A DNA stretch of 64,000 bases, taken from Planococcus liqunii (GTDB lineage Bacteria; Bacillota; Bacilli; Bacillales_A; Planococcaceae). Made by a program: the position numbers and the translations under genes. Shown piece after piece: positions 1 to 7,968 of the stretch. The stretch's first letter is position 1. Each line of letters opens with the position of its first letter. The notes below the pieces were generated by a model. That model saw nothing but the letters and a program-made list of their open reading frames with translations. It made no database searches and had not been told where the DNA came from. The stretch is from contig NZ_CP129238.1 of assembly GCF_030413595.1 (NCBI RefSeq), forward strand, positions 3,658,001-3,722,000. The letters are read 5' to 3'.

Positions 1-412
1 CGTCCGCGATTTTTTCAAAATCTTCGATAATGTGAAGCGGTTCTTTTACACTTTCCCACTCGACGTGAGCCCAAGAGCGGAAAGGCTGTTCTTTTTCGAG
101 ATAAGGCTGGATGGTCTTCGTAAAGTAAGCCAGGATGGCAGGCGGATGGTAGCTGCCGCTCGACCAGTAGAACTGGAAGCTGTTGATAAAGTGCACCAGT
201 TCCAGTTGGGCCGCTGAAAAGCGGGTAGCCAGTTCTTTTTGCAGCAGCCGTGTAACGCGTTCGTTTTCGACAAGGAGGACATGGTCTTTTGCTGCAACTC
301 CATCCTCTATGTAATTCAAGATCTGATTTATGTAGTTATCCATTCCATCAAAAGCATATAGGACATGAACACTCCGTTCATCCTCAATCAACTGGTTCAT
401 TTTGCTTCTCAT
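1..412 (-). CDS. MEDS-domain sensory protein, N-terminal part (cut by window edge)
   Basis: Reading leftwards from the ATG at 412 gives 137 codons without a stop, running off the window. The translation contains HVLYAFDGMDNY and HVLLVENERVTRLL, which resemble the start of the MEDS (methanogen/methylotroph DcmR sensory) domain found at the N-terminus of signalling proteins in Bacillota. The domain is thought to sense small ligands; the output domain lies outside the window. The start at 412 has a good AGAAGGA site 7 nt upstream. A second in-frame ATG at 400 and one further upstream (near 454) with a poorer site are alternatives. The family call rests on memory of the fold, so function remains open. 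Confidence 0.7.
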   Translation of the reverse strand, partial: MRSKMNQLIEDERSVHVLYAFDGMDNYINQILNYIEDGVAAKDHVLLVENERVTRLLQKELATRFSAAQLELVHFINSFQFYWSSGSYHPPAILAYFTKTIQPYLEKEQPFRSWAHVEWESVKEPLHIIEDFEKIAD

Positions 413-693
413 TCGCAGTTCCTTCTTTCCAACAAAGTTCGAAAACCAGTAAATCATCAATTCCAGGGACAGAAAAATTTTAAGAACCAATTTTTTCACC
501 AAATATTCAGAAGAAAATCGGTGGGTTCTTACTATAACACATGGCGTTCTTATTTAATAATCATAAGTTTAGGACATTTTTCACAGAATTGCATGAATCC
601 AAAAAGAGAAGCAGCTTGAAATCAAGCCCTCCTCTACTCATTCTCATAAATCCGGAAAATGCCTGGCCAAAACTTCACCGCAGCCCGTTTCCA

Positions 694-1701
694 TTAAACC
701 CGCTCGTATAAGTCCATCGACTTTGAGCGATAAGCCGGGAAAAATTCCGTTTCTTCGTGTAAGTCGAACACGGCACATAATTCTTGGTAAACGGCGCCGT
801 TCCAGATTTTGCGTCCGGTATAGAATTTAAAGGCAGTTTGTCTGCCGAATTGCTTTTTGAAGACAAACAGATTGTCATCCGCGCTGTTCGTTCTTCCGCC
901 GCCGCCGTGGATGACGTCGATGCCGTGTTCTTTCGCCCAAAGCGTCAAGGCATAGTTCAAAATCGAAGCCGGGGAGAAACAATTGAATTCCGCCAACGTT
1001 CCCGACAAATGGGTATGCGCCAGGTTTTTATAGACGAAGTTCAAGCCAGCGCCGATGACGCGCCCTTCGTACAGCACTTCAACCAGCAGAACATTTTCAC
1101 CTAACAGGCGAATCAGTTGATCGAAATACTCATCTCCGAAAAAGTAATACGTATCGGCATGATTGCGCTCCATCGTCGCGTAATAGATGTTCTTGAATTC
1201 GCTTAAGTCGTCGGGATTTCGGGTCACGCGGTATTCCACGCCCGCTTTTAGGGCTTGGCGAATATTTTTTCGTGCGGATTTTGAAAACTCCACTTCCACC
1301 GGCTGGTCATGGTCCTTCAGGTTTGTGCCGACCGTATCGCGCACATGCGCCACATCGTAGCAGGCGAGAAAATCTTCTGCATTGTTCAGAACAGGATGGA
1401 ACCGGATAAATTCACTGACGATCCGGCGCTCGGTGCAGTATTCCTGAAAAGCGGCTTCAAATGCCTCAACCAACTCCGCCTTCCGCCCTTCTTCACATTG
1501 CAGAATTTGAGGTCCGCCGTATCCGTAAGGCGTCACCAGGTCGTAGTAAGTTTCGCCACGAACCGGCAGCGGGATTTCACGCATGATAAACGAATGCTTT
1601 ACGGTCCCGTACATATGTGGAAAGGTGAAAACTTGAAAAATCCCTTTTTCGATTTTTTCAAACAGCCGGCCGTAATTTTCCTCAAAATAGATATCCTGCA
1701 T
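694..1701 (-). CDS. FemAB/GNAT-like acyltransferase
   Basis: A 335-residue protein with the two-GNAT-lobe look of FemAB/BioF2-like peptidyl or amino-acid transferases. It has an N-terminal lobe with a PYGYGGP segment, a central basic stretch (SKSARKNIRQALKAGVEYRV) and a C-terminal lobe with VIGAGLNFVYKNLAHTHLSG and IHGGGGR. Such enzymes move an acyl or aminoacyl group in cell-wall or capsule modification, but the substrate cannot be read here. I placed the start at 1701 because AAGGGGTGCG sits just upstream; an in-frame ATG at 1749 would add 16 residues without a convincing site. It stands alone, with some 280 nt downstream before the MEDS gene. Confidence 0.75.
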   Translation of the reverse strand: MQDIYFEENYGRLFEKIEKGIFQVFTFPHMYGTVKHSFIMREIPLPVRGETYYDLVTPYGYGGPQILQCEEGRKAELVEAFEAAFQEYCTERRIVSEFIRFHPVLNNAEDFLACYDVAHVRDTVGTNLKDHDQPVEVEFSKSARKNIRQALKAGVEYRVTRNPDDLSEFKNIYYATMERNHADTYYFFGDEYFDQLIRLLGENVLLVEVLYEGRVIGAGLNFVYKNLAHTHLSGTLAEFNCFSPASILNYALTLWAKEHGIDVIHGGGGRTNSADDNLFVFKKQFGRQTAFKFYTGRKIWNGAVYQELCAVFDLHEETEFFPAYRSKSMDLYERV

Positions 1702-2072
1702 CCCGACGCACCCCTTTTCTCTGAACATGAACGGCCTCTTCTGCATCACGAGCTTAAGAGACTTGTTTATATTCCATATCGTACAAAAGTTAAGTGAAAA
1801 TCAGGTGAAATTTGAGGGGTGCTTTAAAGTTTTTAAAAATAAGTTCGGTTTGCTCTATTAGTTTTTTCATCCTGGCTAATACAGAAAATCTTAAACTTGA
1901 TAAAGGGATTACTGAGTTATAAAAGAAAGTCCGTCTTTCCGTTTGTGCAACTTGCCTTATTCCGAATCTTTATTAAAAATGATACGTATTAAAAGAGAAG
2001 AATAGACTTGAAAGCCTTACAGAGTTCAATGCAATAAAAATACATGCACGCTGACAATAAGGAGGCAGGCAA
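1702..2072. other. AT-rich intergenic region
   Basis: About 370 nt without a credible reading frame. It should hold promoters for the divergent acyltransferase and the small membrane protein gene, but I see no convincing -35/-10 pair or operator that I would name. Confidence 0.5.
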
Positions 2073-2324
2073 ATGGAGCAAACGAAAAGGGGATTCTATC
2101 AAAAACTTAAAGTTTACTTGGCAACACCAATCATTTCAAAGAAAGTCGACCCGTTTATTGTTATTTTTTATTCTTTTTTAGGCGCATTCATAGGAATGGC
2201 TTTTCCTGAACAGACGCCTCTTTGGAAAGTGCTATTTACAGTGCTGCCGATTACCTTTATTTCCATTGCCCTGCTCAGCCTGCTTGGAGCCAGATGGCGA
2301 AAGAAGAACAGTGTAGAAGAGTAA
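2073..2324 (+). CDS. small two-helix membrane protein
   Basis: An 83-residue protein with a charged N-terminus, a first hydrophobic segment (about residues 29-46, FIVIFYSFLGAFIGMAF) and a second (about 52-70, KVLFTVLPITFISIALLSLL), ending in a basic cytoplasmic tail. AAGGAGGCAGGCAA lies directly before the ATG, so translation is well supported. No family is recognised; it looks like one of the many orphan small membrane proteins of Bacillales. It is convergent with the dihydrofolate-reductase-like gene downstream. Confidence 0.7.
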   Translation: MEQTKRGFYQKLKVYLATPIISKKVDPFIVIFYSFLGAFIGMAFPEQTPLWKVLFTVLPITFISIALLSLLGARWRKKNSVEE

Positions 2325-2330
2325 AACAAT

Positions 2331-2360
2331 AAAAAAGAAGCCCAGGTCTTGCAGCTTCTT
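2331..2360 (-). terminator. rho-independent terminator of the DHFR-like gene
   Basis: On the minus strand AAGAAGC pairs with GCTTCTT around a 12-nt loop and is followed by TTTTTATTG. It lies 9 nt past the stop of the DHFR-like gene. Confidence 0.7.
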
Positions 2361-2368
2361 CTCGTGCA

Positions 2369-2914
2369 TTATTGTCGTAACACCTTGTACCAGATCTCCA
2401 CTTGCTTGCCGGTCTCAATGGTTCGGATTTTTTCCAAATCGATTTCAAGCTCTTCCAGCTGTTCAAACAGACGGAGCCCTTTTCCGAGAATGATGGGCGC
2501 TATTGCCATTTGCAGCTCTTCCACCAATCCGGCTTTGAGCGCCTGCCGGAAAACATCCGCCCCGAGAATCAGCACATCTTTTTCCCCCGCCGCTTCCTTT
2601 GCTTGCCTGACTGCGCTTTCAACGCCGTCCGTGACAAAGGTGAACGTCAACTGGTCGTTTTCTTTGGGATGCTTTTCCGGCGGGTGGTGCGTCACCACAA
2701 AGATCGGCACCTGGAACTCGTAGTCCGCGGCGTAGGATTCCGCATCTCCCAAATCAAACGTGCGGCGCCCGAATATGACCGCTCCCGTCCTTGCCATCAT
2801 GTCGTTGATCTCCTCGTTCGGCTCAAAACTAGCATACAGCTTGTTCATCCCCCCCTCACGGTCGTTCACAAATCCGTCGAGCGACATGACCATCCCAAAA
2901 CAGACCTTTGCCAT
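2369..2914 (-). CDS. dihydrofolate reductase family protein (RibD C-terminal-like)
   Basis: A 181-residue protein starting MAKVCFGMVMSLDGFVNDRE, typical of the DHFR-like family that shares the RibD C-terminal fold. The family hallmarks are visible: GAVIFGRRTFD near residue 50, a GADVFRQALKAGLVEE stretch near 128, and PIILGKGLRLF towards the end. These proteins probably reduce a pteridine or flavin-precursor-like substrate with NAD(P)H; most are uncharacterised and are not the housekeeping folA. Start chosen at 2914 because AGGGAGGG precedes it; the ATG at 2941 has no site. Confidence 0.85.
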   Translation of the reverse strand: MAKVCFGMVMSLDGFVNDREGGMNKLYASFEPNEEINDMMARTGAVIFGRRTFDLGDAESYAADYEFQVPIFVVTHHPPEKHPKENDQLTFTFVTDGVESAVRQAKEAAGEKDVLILGADVFRQALKAGLVEELQMAIAPIILGKGLRLFEQLEELEIDLEKIRTIETGKQVEIWYKVLRQ

Positions 2915-3135
2915 ACCATTCCCTCCCTTTTCTTTGTTCATTTTGGAATACGCAATCTGCTAACAGCAGCGGCTTCGTTTCATTTCTTGCTAACTAGATT
3001 CCTTGCCGCAGCCGGTTTTTCCTGCTTTCAATAAAGCTATTAGCAATTAAGTTATTTCCAAAAAATGAAACCATTGCGGTTAAAAACGGTATATATAGTA
3101 TCGGACCATTTAATTTATGTGAAAGGAATGAGGAC

Positions 3136-3351
3136 ATGTTTAAATCTAATGCCGCCAACCAGATTCTGCGTATCGCTGGATTATGGATTGTTTATTTTAT
3201 CGTTTTCTTCACCAGTGATACCTTTTCCTATTCTCAAAACACAGGCTTTTTCATGTTCGCTACAGGATTCTATATTTTGATGACAGGGTTCTTGCTGTGG
3301 AGAATTAAATACCCAAGGAAAAACCCACGCTATCGTGAAAACGAAGGCTGA
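3136..3351 (+). CDS. small two-helix membrane protein
   Basis: A 71-residue protein with two hydrophobic segments (IAGLWIVYFIVFFTSDTF, then FFMFATGFYILMTGFLLW) and a strongly basic C-terminal tail KYPRKNPRYREN. The start has GAGG just upstream within AAAGGAATGAGGAC. No homologous family is recognised. Two ACTACCGGTAGT palindromes follow its stop codon. I cannot assign a role beyond a small membrane-embedded protein. Confidence 0.65.
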   Translation: MFKSNAANQILRIAGLWIVYFIVFFTSDTFSYSQNTGFFMFATGFYILMTGFLLWRIKYPRKNPRYRENEG

Positions 3352-3379
3352 GGAGAATCTTAAGCCGAACTAATTAAAA

Positions 3380-3426
3380 ACTACCGGTAGTCTAATAGCA
3401 TCCGAGCCCATTAAACTACCGGTAGT
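3380..3426. repeat. pair of 12-bp palindromes ACTACCGGTAGT
   Basis: Perfect palindrome ACTACCGGTAGT at 3380-3391 and again at 3415-3426, 35 bp apart, both within AAACTACCGGTAGTC or close to it. The core CTACCGGTAG also occurs at 6194-6203. The pair lies between two small membrane protein genes on the plus strand and could be an operator for the downstream one or a structural repeat. Confidence 0.75.
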
Positions 3427-3509
3427 CATTTGATTGTTGAAAGGCTCTTGCCGGCCATTTTATCATTCAGGATTAACGGAATGTTATCCGTATGCTTTAG
3501 AGGTGTTCT

Positions 3510-3866
3510 ATGAAAAAAATAAACTTTTCCATTCTAATAAAATTTGCAGTTCTCGTATTTTTATTAGCCACTTTTTTTCTTCAATACGAATTCTTATTTG
3601 CCACTCGCATCGTTTCAGTTGTCTTTGTCCTGACAATTTTAACGGCCGAAATCAAAAAAGATTATTTTGCCGCACATAAAGTGGCGTTTATCTTATTAAA
3701 CACAATCATTATGGCCGCATTGATTGGAAGTATTTTATTTGATAATAGTACAGCAAACACGCCAGCCAATAACCGCGACTTTTTAATTCCGGTCTTTGTT
3801 TATACTCTGATGGTTATTGAGTATAAAGATTTATATAACAAAACAAGTAATGAGAACCTATCGTAG
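3510..3866 (+). CDS. four-helix membrane protein of unknown function
   Basis: A 118-residue, almost wholly hydrophobic protein with about four membrane segments (near residues 8-25, 28-44, 58-76 and 88-105) and a short polar tail. GAGGTG lies 6 nt before the ATG. I do not recognise a family. It is one of a run of small orphan membrane genes between 2 and 6.2 kb and sits directly after the ACTACCGGTAGT palindrome pair, which might regulate it. Confidence 0.65.
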   Translation: MKKINFSILIKFAVLVFLLATFFLQYEFLFATRIVSVVFVLTILTAEIKKDYFAAHKVAFILLNTIIMAALIGSILFDNSTANTPANNRDFLIPVFVYTLMVIEYKDLYNKTSNENLS

Positions 3867-3919
3867 ATTGATTTAGTTTAGCTGCGGCATCCGTTCTTCG
3901 CCTTTACATCCTATGTATT

Positions 3920-4261
3920 CTATAGATTGATGAAAATCACAAACGACAGTAAAGCAATAACCAATATACTTTTCTTTTTGCTGTCTTTCCACTGATTAAA
4001 TGTGTTAAATATGCCGCCAAGAACCAATAAACTTATCCCGCTTATTTTGATTATATCTATACCTAGCAATGATGCCACGTGCATTAAGAAAGTGCCGGCT
4101 GAGATAAAGCCGATGGTGGAGATGAACCGCCATGAACTGAAATCACTTCGCACATCTGCTTTATCCTCTGCACTCATTTTCCAGTATGCCCAACTCATCA
4201 TGACGAGCGGTGTCCCCCACATAATGATGAATGTTACGAGCCTATCCGTATCTATATTCAA
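3920..4261 (-). CDS. small membrane protein translated from a TTG abutting a pseudogene stop
   Basis: A 113-residue protein with three membrane segments (about 8-26, 44-64, 70-87) and a fourth at the C-terminus (KKSILVIALLSFVIFINL). The start is TTG at 4261, with AGGAGGGGAGGG 7 nt upstream. That site lies inside the end of the upstream zinc-ribbon pseudogene, whose final TAA abuts the TTG directly. The arrangement suggests the two genes were once translationally coupled. No function is recognised. Confidence 0.65.
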   Translation of the reverse strand: MNIDTDRLVTFIIMWGTPLVMMSWAYWKMSAEDKADVRSDFSSWRFISTIGFISAGTFLMHVASLLGIDIIKISGISLLVLGGIFNTFNQWKDSKKKSILVIALLSFVIFINL

Positions 4262-4447
4262 TTACCGTCCCTCCCCTCCTGAAATATTCGAAATGCAAGT
4301 TTCACAAATGAATTTCCCTTCGTTTTTTAAGTAAGCTCTGATTTCAGTAAATCCTTTTCTTTTGGGATAGCGCATTTTAAGGAAGATGACTTAGCCCCCT
4401 TCAATTTCCTTACCACATGAAGAGCATCGGGGGTTTTCGGTGAACAA
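4262..4447 (-). pseudogene. two-knuckle zinc-ribbon protein broken by an in-frame TAA
   Basis: A 61-codon frame with a strong site (GGAGGTG) before a TTG start at 4447. It encodes a CSSC knuckle at codons 8-11, then TAA at codon 19 (4393-4391), then in the same frame VIFLKMRYPKRKGF, EIRAYLKNEGKFIC and a second knuckle CETC. The two halves together match small Bacillales proteins usually (and oddly) named Fe3+ hydroxamate ABC transporter substrate-binding protein, about 60 residues with two CxxC pairs and the MRYPKRKG core. A single base change (for example GAA to TAA) explains the break. No ribosome site precedes the second half, so it is probably not made separately. Confidence 0.75.
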
Positions 4448-4528
4448 GATCATCACCTCCAGTTATTTTTAAATATAACTTATCAAAATGACCTTAGTCC
4501 GCGTGTTCATTTTCATGTAGTAAAAAAG

Positions 4529-5011
4529 CTACTCTACATTTAAAGGAAAAACGTAATGGCCAGTCCCACGTTCCCAAGTCGCCACCACTTCATAGACCGT
4601 CCTCCCGCTTTCCCCGTTAAGCTGCACCTCTTTGAAAGACCCTTTCAACTTATCCGCCGTGTCCCAAATGCTCACTTTGTAGGAAATCGGCTCTTTTTCA
4701 AAGTTGAGTTCAATGGAAGAATCCGAGTTTACTGCAGGGGCTTTTCGGCTGTCGGCTAATTCAGAAGGCGGCAGCGACTCTGCTTCTATAGCAGCCATGC
4801 CGCCGGCTTTCTGATCATAATAACTCCATTTATAAGCACCTAATGCAGTAAAGAACTCTTTTTCATTGATTGTTACTGTCAAAGACGGAGGCTTTTGCGA
4901 GATGGTACTTACATCTTCCCCGGAAGCATTTCTGGCGATTTCCTTTTCTTGCGAACAGCCGGATAAGATAAGAAAAATCAGTATAATTATGTATAGAAGT
5001 TTAAAATTCAT
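4529..5011 (-). CDS. putative lipoprotein
   Basis: A 160-residue protein with a classic lipoprotein signal: a hydrophobic N-terminus and lipobox LSGC (Cys19). The mature part is polar, contains no recognised domain and ends in a beta-rich stretch (TVYEVVATWERGTGHYVFPLNVE). AAAGGGGAC precedes the ATG. It would be anchored on the outer face of the membrane. A 290-nt gap separates it from the upstream DUF1871 gene. Confidence 0.75.
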   Translation of the reverse strand: MNFKLLYIIILIFLILSGCSQEKEIARNASGEDVSTISQKPPSLTVTINEKEFFTALGAYKWSYYDQKAGGMAAIEAESLPPSELADSRKAPAVNSDSSIELNFEKEPISYKVSIWDTADKLKGSFKEVQLNGESGRTVYEVVATWERGTGHYVFPLNVE

Positions 5012-5301
5012 TTTAAGTCCCCTTTATTTCTATTGGACACATTTGGGGATGAAAAGTTACAGAAGACTCTTATCGGTTTGATTTTTTGATTTTAAGGAGA
5101 CATTAAAATGATCTTCACCATCAGGCATTGTTTATTACTATTTTTATAAGAGCCGGCTTTTGGTTCACTGATAAAGTTGAAATAAATCTGAGGAAGAAAC
5201 GGAGCAGCAGTAAAAACAAATGATTTCCTGGTGTTTGCTGTTGCGAAAGGATATGAAAAAGAGCTTACCTTTAAAAAACTAAACAAACTTCTGAAATGTT
5301 T
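5012..5301. other. gene-free stretch with a possible coding remnant
   Basis: No intact gene. On the plus strand a good site (AAGGAGACATTAAA) precedes an ATG at 5108 that opens only 13 codons. Further on, 5190-5305 reads protein-like (NDFLVFAVAKGYEKELTFKK) in one frame up to a TAA, without a start. This may be the decayed remains of a small gene; I cannot name it. Confidence 0.35.
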
Positions 5302-5547
5302 TTAACGGTGCTTCCATATTTCAATGGCTATGGAATAACAATCTTCATAGGCCAGATATTCTGCAAACCAATCTTTAAAAACTTGCCTGATTCCCCTTGC
5401 TAATTCATCGGCAGATTCTACAGACGGTAAAAGTTTTACAATGTCAAATATCTCAGGGGCATATTCGTCGTCCGGGCACCCTGTCTTTAATAAACCTATG
5501 GGATCCCACTCATCGATAATTTTTTTAACAGCTGCATACTCGTTCAC
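5302..5547 (-). CDS. DUF1871 family protein
   Basis: An 81-residue acidic protein. The segments KKIIDEWDPIGLL, DDEYAPEIFDIVKLL and ADELARGIRQVFKDWF match the DUF1871 family (B. subtilis YugE-like), a small helical fold of unknown function that often occurs among immunity-like orphan genes. The start is GTG at 5547 with AAGGAGGAGAAGAC upstream. It is a single gene with gaps on both sides. Confidence 0.8.
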   Translation of the reverse strand: MNEYAAVKKIIDEWDPIGLLKTGCPDDEYAPEIFDIVKLLPSVESADELARGIRQVFKDWFAEYLAYEDCYSIAIEIWKHR

Positions 5548-5681
5548 CGTCTTCTCCTCCTTAAATTAATTCCCAATGTAACTTAGCTGTAAGTAGTTCA
5601 GATTGTTTTTCAGCTGCTGGATTATGTGTTCGTTTCATTTAGTGCAACATCAACTTAGCACTAAGTCCCTTTTTCACAAAT

Positions 5682-6110
5682 CTATTTAATTTTTATTAAT
5701 AGGTCATGTGATTCAGCATCAAAAATTTTATAGTCTATCCCATACAGATGATCTTTTGAAACAGTGACTTTACAGTAATATGGCACAGATTTACCGTAGG
5801 CATTGAGTTCCGGAATATCAGAAAAGGTAAATCGCTCTCCTATATCCACCATATTAAAAATTGCTTCGGTTCCACGTCCAAAGGGTGCTATTTCAACTCT
5901 GCATTCCCCTTGGAAGACATCATATTCTTTTAGCAGCATAGATTTCAGAATCGGAAGAGTCATCATTAAAAGAAGGGTTCCCGACAAGAAGATTCCAATT
6001 GCTTTCACTACATCGAATAGGACAAATTCTTTATTTATATATGTATATATGAAATATCCTGTCGCGCCGGTCACGAACAAGATTCCCAATACCAGTATGA
6101 AATAATACAA
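5682..6110 (-). CDS. two-helix membrane protein of unknown function
   Basis: About 142 residues from a TTG at 6110: two membrane segments close to the N-terminus (YYFILVLGILFVTGATGYFIY and the VVKAIGIFLSGTLLLMMTLP region), then a soluble domain rich in beta strands. I prefer this start because AGAGGAAGTGGAG lies just upstream. A TTG at 6173 in the same frame would add 21 residues but has only AGGA two bases away. No family is recognised. Confidence 0.6.
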   Translation of the reverse strand: MYYFILVLGILFVTGATGYFIYTYINKEFVLFDVVKAIGIFLSGTLLLMMTLPILKSMLLKEYDVFQGECRVEIAPFGRGTEAIFNMVDIGERFTFSDIPELNAYGKSVPYYCKVTVSKDHLYGIDYKIFDAESHDLLIKIK

Positions 6111-6193
6111 AATCTCCACTTCCTCTTTTAAACAGGTGTCGTTATATACGTTAAGCAATATGTAAAATTTCAATTCCTAGTTTGTTGCTTTAC

Positions 6194-6203
6194 CTACCGG
6201 TAG
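6194..6203. repeat. third copy of CTACCGGTAG palindrome
   Basis: The 10-bp palindrome CTACCGGTAG, as in the pair at 3380-3426, lies 84 nt upstream of the start codon at 6110 of the membrane protein gene on the minus strand. Confidence 0.6.
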
Positions 6204-6282
6204 TTGATCATTAATGAAGCCGAATAACCACAAAGGCCATGCATAGAAAAATTCCTTGTCTGTCCTTTTAAATATAATTTCT

Positions 6283-6738
6283 TTAGAATTTGCGAGTCCT
6301 AATGAAATCTGAGTACCGGATATTAAATCTTTTAATCAATAGTTTTTCCAGCTCTGTCAAATATTGATCCACTGCATTCAGCAAACCATCAGTAGGTATA
6401 AAATCCTCGGGTTTAAATTCCTGCCAAATCGAAAAGAGAATCCACTTGTCTTTACTTGTTTCGATAAAAGCCAAGATTGGCCCTTCTCTTTCATCATGTT
6501 CCATTGTGTAGTGATAAAAGTTGCTTGTTCCCTTTGGATCATTCATTCGCCATTCCTTTAAACTGACTCCCATTTCAAGCAGCGCAAGCGATGGTTCTCT
6601 GAAGAAGCAAGAATGATCAATTCTAATTTCCAACTCTCCTTCTACATCAATCAATAGTTTTCCACTTCTTTGGTGAAGTATTTTTTTCTCGAGTTTTAAT
6701 GCTGGATCTAGTTTAAAATCAATAGTCAGATTCACCAT
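6283..6738 (-). CDS. hypothetical protein
   Basis: A 151-residue soluble protein with no recognised family. It is mixed alpha/beta, with KLLIDVEGELEIRIDHSCFF in the N-terminal half, an ILAFIETSKDKWILFSIWQEF strand region in the middle and a helical C-terminus (LLNAVDQYLTELEKLLIKRF). AAAGGAGTGCTTGC precedes the ATG. Its neighbours on both sides (DUF1871, cysteine-rich zinc-ribbon protein) are families often met as orphan immunity-like genes, but nothing in its own sequence shows that role. Confidence 0.6.
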   Translation of the reverse strand: MVNLTIDFKLDPALKLEKKILHQRSGKLLIDVEGELEIRIDHSCFFREPSLALLEMGVSLKEWRMNDPKGTSNFYHYTMEHDEREGPILAFIETSKDKWILFSIWQEFKPEDFIPTDGLLNAVDQYLTELEKLLIKRFNIRYSDFIRTRKF

Positions 6739-6848
6739 GCAAGCACTCCTTTAAATGCCATTTTAAAAAGTATTCCACTTGCCAATCAGGTACTTTAAAC
6801 CCTTTTTTCACCCCTTTACCCAAATATGAATTATTCAATTAAAGCGAT

Positions 6849-7154
6849 TCAAACATTCTTCAATTGTCTTTCTAAGCACTCTCTTTTCACTTTTCCATGA
6901 ACTTGATTATTAGCTGGATACACTTTAGTCGCAAAAACCGGTGCATCAAAACTTAGCCAAATATGTCGATAAATGTTGTGTGTATCTTTGATTGATAAAA
7001 AGTCTCCGTTTTCTAATTCCATATCGTCATCCACCCCAAATTGAAATCGGCAACAACTGCATATGTCGAATGAACCTTCTTTTAAATTGTCCAAATCACC
7101 ATATGCAGGCTCGTCAAGCCCTTTATAACCACACACCGGACACATATACTTCAT
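6849..7154 (-). CDS. cysteine-rich zinc-ribbon protein
   Basis: A 101-residue protein with two cysteine pairs, CPVCGYKGLDEP at residues 5-16 and CSCCRFQFGVDDD near residue 32. They should form a single zinc site. The layout matches the CPCC-like small zinc-ribbon proteins common in Bacillota, which often sit beside toxin or immunity genes. The C-terminal half has no recognised motif. AAGGAGGCTTATTGCATT lies before the ATG. Function unknown. Confidence 0.7.
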   Translation of the reverse strand: MKYMCPVCGYKGLDEPAYGDLDNLKEGSFDICSCCRFQFGVDDDMELENGDFLSIKDTHNIYRHIWLSFDAPVFATKVYPANNQVHGKVKRECLERQLKNV

Positions 7155-7215
7155 AATGCAATAAGCCTCCTTGTATCCATTAAATATTATCTTTTTTATG
7201 TAGCTTAACTGTACA

Positions 7216-7725
7216 TTAGTTACTTTCAGGTCCTCGCTGTTGCCTATTCTCTTTTACCAGATTCAAAATCTGCAGCCCATCACTTGGCCCCCCGCCTAAA
7301 AAGGAAGGGTAGGTAAAGGGAATTAACGGACTTATGAATAGGAAGAAACTCGCGCCGGCAAGATTGATTAAGATATTGCCCGGTATACCAGAGAATAAAT
7401 GAGAACTAACGTATAGAACGGCGAACCCTAACAATGAAGCGGTCGGTCCCCCTATCAGCATTGTCAGCCTTTGTTTATAGGTAGGAGGCGGCAGTTCTTC
7501 TGAATTTATAGGCTGGCAGAACGCGTAAAGCGCTATGGTTAAATAACAGGTGATTCTTCCAAGCTTCAGCTTCAGTTTTTTCTCTTTGCCCGGTGACCCC
7601 ATATAAATCTCTGCCTTCGCTTTCTTGTTCCGCAAAATTGTTGCAACGGCATGGCCCATTTCGTGTATAAAGAGAGCCATTGAAATAATCAGTAAAACCA
7701 TAGCCACTTCTAATAACATCCCCAA
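7216..7725 (-). CDS. M50-family membrane metalloprotease-like protein
   Basis: A 169-residue polytopic membrane protein with HEMGH at residues 21-25, the HExxH zinc motif of site-2-type M50 proteases, in the first membrane segment. The second motif region near the C-terminus reads FLGGGPSDGLQIL, a variant of the usual NxxPxxPxDGG, so the third metal ligand (Asp) seems present. It is shorter than SpoIVFB or RseP and lacks PDZ domains. The start is TTG at 7725 with GGGGGAT upstream. It may cleave membrane proteins or be a divergent, inactive member; no substrate is indicated. Confidence 0.75.
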   Translation of the reverse strand: MGMLLEVAMVLLIISMALFIHEMGHAVATILRNKKAKAEIYMGSPGKEKKLKLKLGRITCYLTIALYAFCQPINSEELPPPTYKQRLTMLIGGPTASLLGFAVLYVSSHLFSGIPGNILINLAGASFFLFISPLIPFTYPSFLGGGPSDGLQILNLVKENRQQRGPESN

Positions 7726-7897
7726 AAAGATCCCCCGTTTCTCTATTCGTAGCCTGCAGTTGCTGAACTTAGATTATCAAATTGATGAAGCCGATAAATA
7801 TCCTTATATTTACTACGTTAGAAAAAATTAAAAGATTCATCTTTCTCGAAATCAAAATCCTCAAGGCGAATCCTTGCCTTGCAGCAAAAACGAAAAA

Positions 7898-7933
7898 GAG
7901 AAAAAGCAGTGCTTGATAGCTCTGCTTTTTCTC
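7898..7933 (-). terminator. terminator of the diguanylate cyclase gene
   Basis: GAGAAAAAGCAG (7898-7909) pairs with CTGCTTTTTCTC (7922-7933) around a 12-nt loop; A-rich sequence to the left gives a U-run on the minus-strand transcript. It lies 35 nt past the stop of the GGDEF gene. Confidence 0.75.
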
Positions 7934-7968
7934 TTCGGATCTTCCGGTTCATAATTGCAATTGAATTG

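Noticed and set aside
4262..4447. Recoding of the TAA in the zinc-ribbon gene
   Set aside because: TAA is not known to be decoded as an amino acid by bacteria with the standard code, and no signal is seen; treated as nonsense mutation.
5092..5286. 64-codon minus-strand frame
   Set aside because: No ribosome site, no protein-like pattern, and a better explanation is a decayed plus-strand frame.
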